Positions 9,252-17,594 of a DNA stretch of 64,000 nucleotides are shown here, piece by piece. Under the pieces are notes generated by a model. It was not told where the DNA came from. It did not search any database and saw nothing but the letters and a program-made list of their open reading frames with translations. The stretch covers positions 1 through 64,000 of the forward strand of contig CAILHY010000023.1 of assembly GCA_903834145.1 (NCBI GenBank), in the 5' to 3' direction. Made by a program: the position numbers and the translations under genes. Each line of letters starts with the position of its first letter. Within the stretch, counting starts at the first letter, position 1. The DNA is from an uncultured Actinomycetes bacterium. Lineage in GTDB: Bacteria > Actinomycetota > Actinomycetes > Nanopelagicales > Nanopelagicaceae.

Positions 9252-9659
9252 CTACCTTCCTGGCGCCATGGCGATCAGAGCCTTAGCCATACCTAACACT
9301 TTTACTCCAGCGGAAGTTGCGCTGATATCTAATCGCACATCATTGCCAACTACTTCCGAAACAGTGGCAGAAACTGTGAGGTCTACTTTTTCACCTGCGG
9401 GCACAATGACAGGCTTTGTAAATCGGCCAGAGAACTCTTTTACAGTTGCAGATCCACCAGAGAACTCTGTGACGAACTTACCGACCAGCGCCATCGTGAG
9501 CATTCCATGTGCGATGACATCAGGTAATCCGACAGACTTGGCAAAAGCTTCGTCCTGGTGGATTGCATTTTGGTCCCCACTTGCATTGGCATAAGCCTTG
9601 AGCAAGTCGCGATCTATCCAGAAAACTTTTGTATCCACAACGGTTCCGACTTCAATCAT
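9252..9659 (-). CDS. hadB: MaoC-like (R)-hydratase, HadB-type subunit
   Basis: A 135-residue hot-dog protein. The hydratase-2 motif is visible near residues 32-52 (ASGDQNAIHQDEAFAKSVGL), with the catalytic Asp and His, followed by DVIAHGMLTMALVG. In mycobacteria HadB pairs with HadA as the (3R)-hydroxyacyl-ACP dehydratase of FAS-II; in this genome it is more likely a general 3-hydroxyacyl dehydratase. The ATG at 9659 overlaps the hadA stop as ATGA, which decides this start over one 24 bases upstream. Confidence 0.88.
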   Translation of the reverse strand: MIEVGTVVDTKVFWIDRDLLKAYANASGDQNAIHQDEAFAKSVGLPDVIAHGMLTMALVGKFVTEFSGGSATVKEFSGRFTKPVIVPAGEKVDLTVSATVSEVVGNDVRLDISATSAGVKVLGMAKALIAMAPGR

Positions 9660-10045
9660 GCCCGCACCACCAAAGTCGACCATGTTGAAACTACAAGTTG
9701 GTCCCCCGCATGTAAATCAGATCGCACTGTCACGATTTCATTTCCGGCAGCGACTTTATAATTTTCAATTGTTGATGAACATCGCAACTGATCTCCCGCG
9801 ACGATAGGGCGATGAATCTGAAATTTCTGATCGCCATGGACAAGTCGCGTCCAATCGAGACCGACATCGGGATCAGAAAGAAGTTGCTGAGATTGTGCGA
9901 GAGTTATTCGAATTGAAAAAGTTGGAGGCGCAACGCTCTTGTCACTTTCGCCGAGCACGTCGGCAAAGGCATCTATTTCAGATTGTGTGACAGTAACTAC
10001 ATCCGCACCAGTAAAAGTGCGCCCGACGGAATCGGGATTGAGCAT
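9656..10045 (-). CDS. hadA: MaoC-like dehydratase N-terminal domain protein, HadA-type subunit
   Basis: A 129-residue single hot-dog protein of the FAS1_DH/MaoC N-terminal type. It carries VAPPTFSIRITLAQ and LVHGDQKFQIHRPIVAGDQL and lacks the catalytic Asp-His motif present in its neighbour, as expected for the structural partner in a HadAB heterodimer. The ATG at 10045 overlaps the rpmG stop as TAATG; a longer version would overlap rpmG by a further 36 bases. Coupled to rpmG upstream and to hadB downstream, the same order as in other actinobacteria. Confidence 0.87.
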   Translation of the reverse strand: MLNPDSVGRTFTGADVVTVTQSEIDAFADVLGESDKSVAPPTFSIRITLAQSQQLLSDPDVGLDWTRLVHGDQKFQIHRPIVAGDQLRCSSTIENYKVAAGNEIVTVRSDLHAGDQLVVSTWSTLVVRA

Positions 10046-10215
10046 TATCGAGTTTCGCGGTGAACTGTTGAAGCCTTGCAACGTGGGCAGAACTTCTTGA
10101 GTTCAAGACGATCTGGATCGTTGCGACGGTTCTTCTTTGTGATGTAGTTGCGCTCTTTGCAATCAACGCAGGCCATGGTGATCTTTGGACGTACGTCCGC
10201 GCTCTTACTTGCCAT
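10045..10215 (-). CDS. rpmG: 50S ribosomal protein L33
   Basis: A 56-residue L33 with both CxxC pairs (C16/C19 and C43/C46), so it is the zinc-binding form. AAGGAG lies eight bases before the ATG. The last bases form TAATG with the hadA start. The tRNA-Thr/tRNA-Met pair is immediately upstream on the same strand, the usual actinobacterial tRNA-rpmG arrangement. Paralogues lacking the cysteines are often Zur-regulated; none is seen in this window. Confidence 0.96.
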   Translation of the reverse strand: MASKSADVRPKITMACVDCKERNYITKKNRRNDPDRLELKKFCPRCKASTVHRETR

Positions 10216-10339
10216 GGTCCAAGCTCCTTCATCGTTAGATATCGTTAGATTTCGTCGGTTTAACTATTGTTCGAGGCGTCAGGCTACCTGACGACCCTGC
10301 GTGTTGCGAAATTGCAACACTTTCGTGCGGTATTACTAG

Positions 10340-10413
10340 TAGCGGAGGCCGGATTTGAACCGGCGACACAGCGATTATGAGCCGCTTGCTCTACCAAGCT
10401 GAGCTACCCCGCC
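10340..10413 (-). tRNA. tRNA-Met (CAT anticodon, elongator type)
   Basis: Acceptor GGCGGGG/CTCCGCT with discriminator A, anticodon stem AGCGG/TCGCT around CTCATAA, T-arm GCCGG-TTCAAAT-CCGGC. It lacks the three consecutive G:C pairs and the 1:72 mismatch of initiators, so it is read as elongator Met. A lysidine-modified Ile2 tRNA is less likely from the acceptor sequence. Confidence 0.93.
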
Positions 10414-10426
10414 AAAGGTATCTTCG

Positions 10427-10499
10427 AGCCCCCCAACGGAATCGAACCGTTGACCTTTTCCTTACCATGGAAACGCTCTACCGACTGAGCTAGGGGGGC
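10427..10499 (-). tRNA. tRNA-Thr (GGT anticodon)
   Basis: Acceptor GCCCCCC/GGGGGGC, discriminator T, D-stem GCTC/GAGC, anticodon stem TTTCC/GGAAA around ATGGTAA (anticodon GGT), T-arm AACGG-TTCGATT-CCGTT. The 3' CCA is not encoded. It lies 13 bases upstream of tRNA-Met. Confidence 0.97.
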
Positions 10500-10565
10500 A
10501 CTTAACAAGTAGTGAGCGTACAGGCTCGCCAGGGATTGGCGAAAATGGCCTGCTCTCAGAGAGAT

Positions 10566-11513
10566 CTAGAGCGCCGGATTGAGCGTCACCTTGCCCGTGG
10601 TTTGGCGTGCCACGATCGCGCGATGGGCATCATCAGCCTTACTTAAAGCAAAGACAGGTCCGATCACGGGTTTCAGTGCGCCACTTTGTATAAGTGCAAA
10701 GAGTTCCACGATGACATCGTTGAGCAATTCCTTACTATTAAAGCAATGCGCTAACCAGAAACCTGAAACAGTTTTTGTGCCCCCAACAAGGGAGCCAGGA
10801 GCAATGGGCGTCGCCGCCTTTCGGGATGCCGTTCCAAATGTCACTAGGCGACCAAATGGAGCAAGGACTGCAAGTGAATCATCGAAAGTTTTCCCACCCA
10901 CCATCTCTAAGACAATATCAATGAGTGCGCCATTATTGGCTGCTCGTAGGTCAACCTTTAAATTTTCCGATGCAGCATCAACCCAAGCATCTGCCCCAAG
11001 TGACATCACGAGATCCTTCTTACCCGCAGATGAGACCGCGATAACGTGCGCGCCCCACATCTTCGCTAATTGAATCGCTAAACAACCAACCCCACCGGCG
11101 GCGGCGTGAATGACTACGCTTTCACCTGTTTTGAGATGACCCATAGTTTTAAGAATGTGCCACGCGGTGGCACCTTGCACAAATGTTGCAAGTGCTTGCT
11201 CGTCACTCACGCCATCTGGCACGTCAATCACATAAGCCTTATTGGCTAGCGCCTTTTGCGCGTATGCACCTGCAATCACTGATGCAAGTACTCGACGACC
11301 ATCTTTTGTTCGCCCAACAACTTCAAGCCCAGGAAAAAGCGGGAGCGCCTGCTCGGAAAGATATGCGTTCTCGATTTGATGGGTATCGGCATAGTTCACA
11401 CCGATAGAGGTGACTTCGATCAATTCTTCATTCTCGCCAGGAATCGGATCTGGAACGTCAACGTATTCCATGACCTCAGGGCCGCCAAATTTCGATACTT
11501 TAATTGCTTTCAT
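10566..11513 (-). CDS. Zinc-independent quinone oxidoreductase-type MDR protein
   Basis: A 315-residue medium-chain dehydrogenase/reductase of the quinone oxidoreductase (QOR) group. It has a GroES-like N-terminal domain (1-115) and a Rossmann domain with the nucleotide-binding AAAGGVGCLAIQLAK near residues 140-155. Structural-zinc cysteines of alcohol dehydrogenases are absent. Likely NADPH-dependent reduction of a quinone or enone; the substrate cannot be told from sequence. No Shine-Dalgarno; a TACGAT seven bases upstream of the ATG suggests a leaderless transcript. Divergent from the acyltransferase gene. Confidence 0.88.
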   Translation of the reverse strand: MKAIKVSKFGGPEVMEYVDVPDPIPGENEELIEVTSIGVNYADTHQIENAYLSEQALPLFPGLEVVGRTKDGRRVLASVIAGAYAQKALANKAYVIDVPDGVSDEQALATFVQGATAWHILKTMGHLKTGESVVIHAAAGGVGCLAIQLAKMWGAHVIAVSSAGKKDLVMSLGADAWVDAASENLKVDLRAANNGALIDIVLEMVGGKTFDDSLAVLAPFGRLVTFGTASRKAATPIAPGSLVGGTKTVSGFWLAHCFNSKELLNDVIVELFALIQSGALKPVIGPVFALSKADDAHRAIVARQTTGKVTLNPAL

Positions 11514-11520
11514 GCTGCTA

Positions 11521-11526
11521 ATCGTA
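11521..11526 (-). promoter_or_regulatory. -10 element, leaderless MDR gene
   Basis: TACGAT on the minus strand, seven bases before the ATG at 11513, with no Shine-Dalgarno in between. Confidence 0.45.
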
Positions 11527-11558
11527 AGGCGCTAGAGACTTATTGTCTTGCCGTCATC

Positions 11559-11564
11559 TACTCT
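11559..11564 (+). promoter_or_regulatory. -10 element, leaderless acyltransferase operon
   Basis: TACTCT followed by AAAGCC and the ATG at 11571. There is no recognisable -35 hexamer and no Shine-Dalgarno. Probably the start of the operon 11571-18997. Confidence 0.45.
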
Positions 11565-11570
11565 AAAGCC

Positions 11571-12350
11571 ATGAGCGAGCATTCGTTGCAGATTCGCATT
11601 CTTAAAGGGATTGCCGAACAGGACATGGCCCGAGAAATATTCGATGAAGTCTGGCCCAGTAATGATGGGACTCAAATTACGGCAAACCTGTTACAGGCAC
11701 TTGTGCATAATGGAACCTACGTAGCAGGAGCTTTTCTCGAAGATGAGATTATTGCTGCGGCTTTTGCTTTCCCTGGCCTGGACGAACAACGCCATCTTCA
11801 CTTGCACTCTCACATGGCTGCCGTGCGTGCACCATACAGAAATCAGAATATTGGAAGTGCCCTGAAACTTCACCAGAAGCAATGGGCACTCGAACACGGT
11901 TACGACACAATCACGTGGACTTTCGATCCGCTCGTAAGGCGAAATGCAAGAATCAATTTACTCAAACTCGGTGTTGATGTCTTTGACTACTTCCCCGATT
12001 TTTATGGTGATCTAGCAGATGGAATCAATGCGGGCGATCCCACCGATCGCGTTATGGCACATTGGATCTTAACGAGCGAGCCTCGAAGCGCCATGATCAC
12101 AGGCGATATTCCTGTGGCTTTAGCAAATGAAAATGGTCGGCCCGTTCAATATGGAGCAACAGGAACAAGCGTCTTGTGCTACCTACCTGAAGATATTGTT
12201 GAACTACGCGCAACGGATTCGGCTCTTGGGTTGGATTGGCGATTAGCGCTTCGCAATCAATTGCAACCCCGGCTCGATAATGGATGGCACATTCGCGGAT
12301 ACACCGAAGACGGCGCTTACGTCGTTACCAAAACTGAAAAGGTGAAATAA
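11571..12350 (+). CDS. GNAT-family acyltransferase (COG3375-like), possible amino-acid N-succinyltransferase
   Basis: A 259-residue protein with a GNAT acyl-CoA-binding core (residues about 55-110: AGAFLEDEIIAAAFAFPG then VRAPYRNQNIGSALKLHQ, the R/Q-x-x-G-x-G/A motif region). It resembles the COG3375 group that often neighbours enolase-superfamily racemases. Directly followed by an N-succinylamino acid racemase/OSBS-like gene with no gap. In Geobacillus, a GNAT succinyltransferase and NSAR act together to convert D- to L-amino acids; that role here is inferred from context. The ATG at 11571 is preferred to in-frame upstream ATGs, which lie in the divergent promoter region and in the MDR gene. 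Confidence 0.75.
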   Translation: MSEHSLQIRILKGIAEQDMAREIFDEVWPSNDGTQITANLLQALVHNGTYVAGAFLEDEIIAAAFAFPGLDEQRHLHLHSHMAAVRAPYRNQNIGSALKLHQKQWALEHGYDTITWTFDPLVRRNARINLLKLGVDVFDYFPDFYGDLADGINAGDPTDRVMAHWILTSEPRSAMITGDIPVALANENGRPVQYGATGTSVLCYLPEDIVELRATDSALGLDWRLALRNQLQPRLDNGWHIRGYTEDGAYVVTKTEKVK

Positions 12351-13460
12351 GTGAAGATTAAAGAAGTTGAAATTCGCACCATCGAGTTGCCATTGGTACG
12401 CCCATTTCGCACATCATTTGGAACGCAATTGGAACGACCCCTACTTCTCATGAAGATAACGACTCATGAAGGCGCCGAGGGGTGGGCCGAATGCGTTGCA
12501 ATGGAAGCGCCCTTGTATTCCCCCGAATATATGGCTGGTTCCCAAGACGTGATTGAACGCTTTCTCTTGCCAGCCATTTTCGAATACGGCGATATTCGCC
12601 CAGAGGAAGTTGCGGGCGCGCTTAGACCATTCTTGGGTCATCAGATGGCCAAGGCAACAATTGAAACGGCAATTCTTGACGCACAACTCAAACTCGATGG
12701 AATCTCATTTGGATCTTACCTGGGCGCCAACAAGGAAGAAATAGATTGTGGGGTCTCGGTAGGAATCGCAAATAGCATTGAGGCTCTCGTTGAAGAAGTT
12801 TCTCAATATGTATCCGATGGTTACCGACGTATTAAATTAAAGATCGAACCAGGCTGGGATCTTGAACCTGTGAGCGTAATTCGTGGCCTTTGGCCCGAAA
12901 TTCCTTTGCAAGTCGATGCAAATCAGGCTTACACCCGAAATGACATTGCACTGTTGAAAAAATTGGATCCATTTAACCTGTTACTCATCGAACAACCTCT
13001 CGATGAGCACGACGTATTGGGCCATGCGATGTTGGCGGCGAAAGTAGAGACGCCGATTTGCTTAGATGAATCCATCACTTCCTTTGAAGCGGCCAGAGAT
13101 GCTCTTGCGATGAAAGCAACGACCGTCATAAATATTAAGCCAGGTAGAGTCGGTGGATACTTAGAATCCGTTCGTATCCATGACTTGTGCGTTGAAAATG
13201 GCATTCCTGTCTGGTGTGGTGGCATGCTGGAAACAGGAATCGGACGTGCAGCAAATGTGGCACTCGCAGCACTTCCGGGTTTCACACTTCCAGGAGACAC
13301 AAGCGCGTCATCACGATTCTTTACCAGAGATATCACTAATCCATTTGTGATGGAAGAGGGTCGACTTCGAGTACCCACTGGGCCAGGAATCGGAGTTGAT
13401 ATCGATCATGACTTTATTGAGGAGATAACCACTTCACGAAAGATGATCACGGCCCCATAA
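12351..13460 (+). CDS. menC: N-succinylamino acid racemase / o-succinylbenzoate synthase family enolase
   Basis: A 369-residue muconate-lactonising-subgroup enolase. The catalytic set is intact: K162 and K164 (IKLKI), metal ligands D189 (VDANQAY), E214 (IEQPL) and D239 (LDES), and K263 (NIKPGRVGG). Sequence alone does not separate o-succinylbenzoate synthase (menaquinone) from N-succinylamino acid racemase; many members do both. Neighbourhood favours amino-acid work: a GNAT enzyme upstream and PutA and serine deaminase downstream, with no men genes in view. GTG start directly after the upstream TAA, with AAAAGGTG as ribosome binding site. Confidence 0.85.
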   Translation: MKIKEVEIRTIELPLVRPFRTSFGTQLERPLLLMKITTHEGAEGWAECVAMEAPLYSPEYMAGSQDVIERFLLPAIFEYGDIRPEEVAGALRPFLGHQMAKATIETAILDAQLKLDGISFGSYLGANKEEIDCGVSVGIANSIEALVEEVSQYVSDGYRRIKLKIEPGWDLEPVSVIRGLWPEIPLQVDANQAYTRNDIALLKKLDPFNLLLIEQPLDEHDVLGHAMLAAKVETPICLDESITSFEAARDALAMKATTVINIKPGRVGGYLESVRIHDLCVENGIPVWCGGMLETGIGRAANVALAALPGFTLPGDTSASSRFFTRDITNPFVMEEGRLRVPTGPGIGVDIDHDFIEEITTSRKMITAP

Positions 13461-13461
13461 C

Positions 13462-14136
13462 GTGAATTCTCTTTTGCTCCTGAAACTTTTTCTTGCTCCA
13501 CTTTTTGTAGGTCTAGTAAGCGTGATTCAGAAGCGTTGGGGCGATCGAATTGGTGGGCGGCTCATTGGTCTTCCACTTACCACGGGACCATTTATATTCA
13601 TTATCTATTTTCAAGAAGGCGGAAGTTTCGCAGCGCGCGCCGCACACGGTGTTTTAGTCGGACAAGTTGCGCTGATTATTTTTGCTTGGGTTTACGCATT
13701 CGCCGCGCTACGTACGACGTGGGCCAGCGCCCTTGCATTCGGAACACTTGCCTGTATTGCTTCGGGATCCCTACTTACATTGCGACAGATCCCGTTGATG
13801 CCACTTCTTATGGTGTTAGGGCTAATTTGGTTCTTCGCAAAAAAATACTGGCCCCACTATGACGATCAACCCCACTCCAACGAACCGCCTTCATGGGAAC
13901 TACCAGTTCGACTCATTGTGACCGTCCTTATAATTCTGAGTTTGACCGGCTTTGCTAATTTCCTCGGACCTCGAGCTGCAGGCGTCCTCTCCACTTACCC
14001 AGTTATTACCTCGGTTTTAGGCGCCTTCAACCAGCGAAGATTTGGTCCAAACGCAACTGTGGCAACTCTTCACGGCATGTTGCAAACTTTGCCCATTACA
14101 ACCGCGATCATGAGTGTCCTCACCGTGCTCCTCTGA
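13462..14136 (+). CDS. Integral membrane protein, about six TM segments, function unknown
   Basis: A 224-residue, very hydrophobic protein with about six to seven membrane segments, a short cytosolic-looking loop near residues 130-147 (HYDDQPHSNEPPSW) and a conserved-looking GGRLIGLPLTTGPF near residue 30. The gene begins with GTG one base after the racemase stop and ends 50 bases before putA. It is therefore probably co-expressed with amino-acid catabolic genes, and a transport role is possible but unsupported by any recognised family motif. Confidence 0.75.
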   Translation: MNSLLLLKLFLAPLFVGLVSVIQKRWGDRIGGRLIGLPLTTGPFIFIIYFQEGGSFAARAAHGVLVGQVALIIFAWVYAFAALRTTWASALAFGTLACIASGSLLTLRQIPLMPLLMVLGLIWFFAKKYWPHYDDQPHSNEPPSWELPVRLIVTVLIILSLTGFANFLGPRAAGVLSTYPVITSVLGAFNQRRFGPNATVATLHGMLQTLPITTAIMSVLTVLL

Positions 14137-14186
14137 TTCTTTCCTCGAAAAGTACGTAGGATTGGCACGAAAGGTAGGTCTCACCA

Positions 14187-17100
14187 GTGAATTTTAAACA
14201 TGTAGATCCGCTTCCAACTCATAGCGATATCGATTCACTTGTAGATCCAGCAATCACCTTAGTAGGAAAGTTGCTTCACGAATCCCAAAGGCAGCGAACT
14301 CGACATGATGAAGCAAACCGGAAGCGATTCGCACGCCTTCTCAAGAATCCAGATGCAATTTCCTTAACAATGTCCCTCACCGATGAAGTCATGCGCATGA
14401 CATCAGTGCCACGCGCCGTGCGAACTTTTCGTAGAATTTCAAATTTGGCAAATGTGCAGGGTCTGGGAATTTTGGATTACATCGGAATAAAGATTGCAGT
14501 ACCTTTCTCGATACTTTTTCCTGGGCTCGTTATGAGAATTGTTCACCAAAGAGTACGAATGGCAGCCAACGGAATCATTTTGCCAGCCGAGGAATCACGC
14601 TTATCGGCTCACATTCGAAATCGTGTGGCCGACCACGCCAGACTTAATATCAACGTACTTGGCGAAGCAGTTCTCGGTGATCATGAAGCCGCCCAGCGAT
14701 TGCAATCAGTGATCTCCATGGTGGCTCGCCCCGAAGTGAACTATGCCTCAGTGAAGATTTCATCTGTCACTAGCCAGCTCATCACCGTCGATTACGAAGG
14801 TTCTGTACAAAGGGTTTCTGATGGTCTTCGCGTGCTCTATCGCGAAGCGCACAAGCACGGAACTTTCATTAACTTAGATATGGAAGAATTTCGCGATCTT
14901 TCCATCACGGTAGAAGTATTTATGAAATTACTTGATGAGCCAGAATTCGAATCGATGAACGCTGGAATTGTGTTGCAGGCCTATCTCCCGGAATCACATG
15001 CGGTCTTCGCTCAACTAGTAGCTTGGGCCAAAATCCGCCATGCACGTACCGGGGCAAGCATCAAGATTCGCCTTGTAAAAGGTGCAAACCTTGCAATGGA
15101 AAAAGCTGAAGCCGAATTGCACGGATGGGTCGCTGCGCCATATGAAAGTAAAGCGGCCGTTGATGCAAGTTACGCGCGACTCATTGATACCGCCCTTATC
15201 AAAGAGCATTTTCCGGCGGTGCGTATTGGCATTGCCAGCCATAACTTATTCCATTTGGCATGGGCAATTGAGGTGGCAAAATCGCGTGGTGTCACGGAGC
15301 AACTCGATATCGAAATGCTTGAAGGCATGGCTAATGCCGAAGCACTTGCCGTTGTGCATGAAGTAGGAAATGTTCTTCTTTATACGCCCGTAACTCGCCA
15401 TGATGATTTCCCTGCGGCAGTGGCCTACCTGGTGCGAAGATTGGATGAGAACACATCTCTCGAAAATTACCTTCGAGCATCATTTGATATGAGCAAGGGA
15501 AGCAAGAATTTCGAAGATCAAAAGAATCGATTCCTTCATTCGGTTTCCGAAAGACACCAGATTTCAACGACATCGCGTCGTCACGTTCTTGTGCCGCATG
15601 ATTGCAAGGAACTTTTCAATCAAGGAATATTTGAAAACGAAAGTGATGCGGATTCGACCAATCCGAATTTTCACAATGCACTGAGCGCTGCGTGGGCGAA
15701 GATCGATTCTGGGCAAGAAGTTCATATTCCGTTAGTAATAAATGGAAAAGACATTCTTAACGAATCTATAGAGCTTGGCCATGACCCAAGCAACGATGGC
15801 AGGACGTGGTATCGCTATAGCGTCGCAATGAAGGATCAGATTGATTTGGCCGTTGCAACTGCCCAGTCTGCTTTTCAAGATTGGGAAAACTTAGGCGCGG
15901 GCAATCGAAGTAAAATCCTCGGAACTGCCGCATCTATCATGCAATCTGAGCGAGCCGAAACTATTGCACTCATGGCGCTGGATTCAGGAAAGACCGTGTC
16001 CGAGGCTGACCCTGAAGTTAGCGAAGCGATTGATTTCGCGCGCTACTACGCGCTCTCATCCCAACAAAAAGAAGAAGGATCCACACCTCTGGGTGTTGTG
16101 CTCGTTGTTCCACCATGGAATTTTCCTTACGCCATACCTGTGGGCGGGGTTTGTTCAGCGTTGGCTGCCGGAAATGCCGTCATCTTGAAGCCAGCTCCCG
16201 AAACCGTGGCAACGGCCTATCGGATTGCGCAACAACTCTGGAACGCAGGAGTTCCTAAGAATGTCTTGCAATTTGTTCCCACACGTGATGATCAGGATGG
16301 AAAACATCTTGTTACGCATTCAGGCGTCAACGCAGTCATCCTCACGGGTGGTTTTGAAACGGCAGAGATGTTTACGAAGTGGAAACCAGAGATCCGACTC
16401 ATGGCTGAAACGAGCGGGAAAAACGCGATCCTCATCTCTGCTAGTGCCGATATTGATAGCGCTGTCAAAGATCTTGTGCAATCCGCATTTGGACATGCAG
16501 GTCAAAAGTGCAGTGCGGCAAGTTTGGCGATTGTTGAAGAGAGTATCTACAACAATCCGGCATTCTTTCGTCAACTCAAAGATGCAGTAGAAAGTTTGAG
16601 CGTAGGACCGGGCAGAAGTTACTCAACATCCACGGGGCCAATCATCAGGCCCGCCGGCCCATCTTTGCTGCGCGCATTTACCCAATTGGACGATGGCGAG
16701 AATTGGTTAATTCAACCGCAACAAATTGATTCAACAGGTCACATGTGGACTCCCGGAATTAAAATCGGTGTGAAACCAGGTTCATGGAGTCATCGCAATG
16801 AATGGTTCGGACCTGTTCTTGGAATCATGAAGGCTCCGGATTTTCAGACCGCTATCGCATGGCAAAATGCAACCGATTTTGGTCTCACTGCAGGGGTCCA
16901 TGCGCTGGATGAAAAAGAATGTGAACTTTGGATCTCTCACATGCAGGCGGGAAATCTCTACGTTAATCGTGGAACCACCGGTGCAGTTGTTAACCGTCAA
17001 CCTTTTGGAGGATGGAAGCGCAGCAGCGTTGGCCCAACTTCCAAAGCAGGAGGCGCCAACTACCTCAACAATTTACGCACCTGGAGACCTATGTCATCGC

Positions 17101-17594
17101 TCCTAGAGCTCATTGAATCTTCACAACTTTGGTGGAATGAAGTTGGTTCGAAAGCAATCGATGCTTCCGGGTTATCCGTGGAAAGAAATTATCAAATTTA
17201 CAAAACTTCGGTACGTAAATATATTGTGCGAATCGATGAGACAACTTCTCTCGATGAAATAAACTATATCCATTGGGTTTCGGAACAAACCGGAGACTTG
17301 ATCGAATTCAGTTGTGCCCAGGAAAACATTCGCCTTGCGGAAGCGATCATTGAATCGTTAGAAGAACTTGTGGTTCGCGCATCACATACAGAAAAGGTTC
17401 GTTGGCTTAGTGCTGAAAATGCACCCACCTTGGAATTTCTCAATAAAGGCATCTCTCTGGACTCTCGCCCCTTGGCAGCCCGTGGGGATGTGGAATTACC
17501 ACGCTGGCTTTTGGAACAAAGCGTGTCAATCACGAACCATCGCTACGGAAATGTAGGAGCAGGGCCTAGGCCGCGCATTACGATGTCGCAATGA
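14187..17594 (+). CDS. putA: Bifunctional proline dehydrogenase / glutamate semialdehyde dehydrogenase
   Basis: A 1,135-residue PutA. The FAD proline dehydrogenase barrel occupies about residues 60-450 (EMLEGMANAEALAV, then LYTPV near 380-405). The aldehyde dehydrogenase domain covers about 520-1000, with PPWNFPYAIP, the AETSGKN glutamate loop and catalytic Cys near 775 in FGHAGQKCSAAS. The remaining C-terminus (about 1000-1135) is poorly conserved. It oxidises proline to glutamate with channelling of the semialdehyde; no N-terminal DNA-binding domain, so it is not an autorepressor type. GTG start; TAGGTC six bases upstream could be a -10. Its stop overlaps the next ATG. Confidence 0.95.
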   Translation: MNFKHVDPLPTHSDIDSLVDPAITLVGKLLHESQRQRTRHDEANRKRFARLLKNPDAISLTMSLTDEVMRMTSVPRAVRTFRRISNLANVQGLGILDYIGIKIAVPFSILFPGLVMRIVHQRVRMAANGIILPAEESRLSAHIRNRVADHARLNINVLGEAVLGDHEAAQRLQSVISMVARPEVNYASVKISSVTSQLITVDYEGSVQRVSDGLRVLYREAHKHGTFINLDMEEFRDLSITVEVFMKLLDEPEFESMNAGIVLQAYLPESHAVFAQLVAWAKIRHARTGASIKIRLVKGANLAMEKAEAELHGWVAAPYESKAAVDASYARLIDTALIKEHFPAVRIGIASHNLFHLAWAIEVAKSRGVTEQLDIEMLEGMANAEALAVVHEVGNVLLYTPVTRHDDFPAAVAYLVRRLDENTSLENYLRASFDMSKGSKNFEDQKNRFLHSVSERHQISTTSRRHVLVPHDCKELFNQGIFENESDADSTNPNFHNALSAAWAKIDSGQEVHIPLVINGKDILNESIELGHDPSNDGRTWYRYSVAMKDQIDLAVATAQSAFQDWENLGAGNRSKILGTAASIMQSERAETIALMALDSGKTVSEADPEVSEAIDFARYYALSSQQKEEGSTPLGVVLVVPPWNFPYAIPVGGVCSALAAGNAVILKPAPETVATAYRIAQQLWNAGVPKNVLQFVPTRDDQDGKHLVTHSGVNAVILTGGFETAEMFTKWKPEIRLMAETSGKNAILISASADIDSAVKDLVQSAFGHAGQKCSAASLAIVEESIYNNPAFFRQLKDAVESLSVGPGRSYSTSTGPIIRPAGPSLLRAFTQLDDGENWLIQPQQIDSTGHMWTPGIKIGVKPGSWSHRNEWFGPVLGIMKAPDFQTAIAWQNATDFGLTAGVHALDEKECELWISHMQAGNLYVNRGTTGAVVNRQPFGGWKRSSVGPTSKAGGANYLNNLRTWRPMSSLLELIESSQLWWNEVGSKAIDASGLSVERNYQIYKTSVRKYIVRIDETTSLDEINYIHWVSEQTGDLIEFSCAQENIRLAEAIIESLEELVVRASHTEKVRWLSAENAPTLEFLNKGISLDSRPLAARGDVELPRWLLEQSVSITNHRYGNVGAGPRPRITMSQ

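Noticed and set aside
10340..10413. Second initiator tRNA or tRNA-Ile2
   Set aside because: It lacks the G:C run of initiators and its acceptor does not resemble usual Ile2 sequences; elongator Met fits best.
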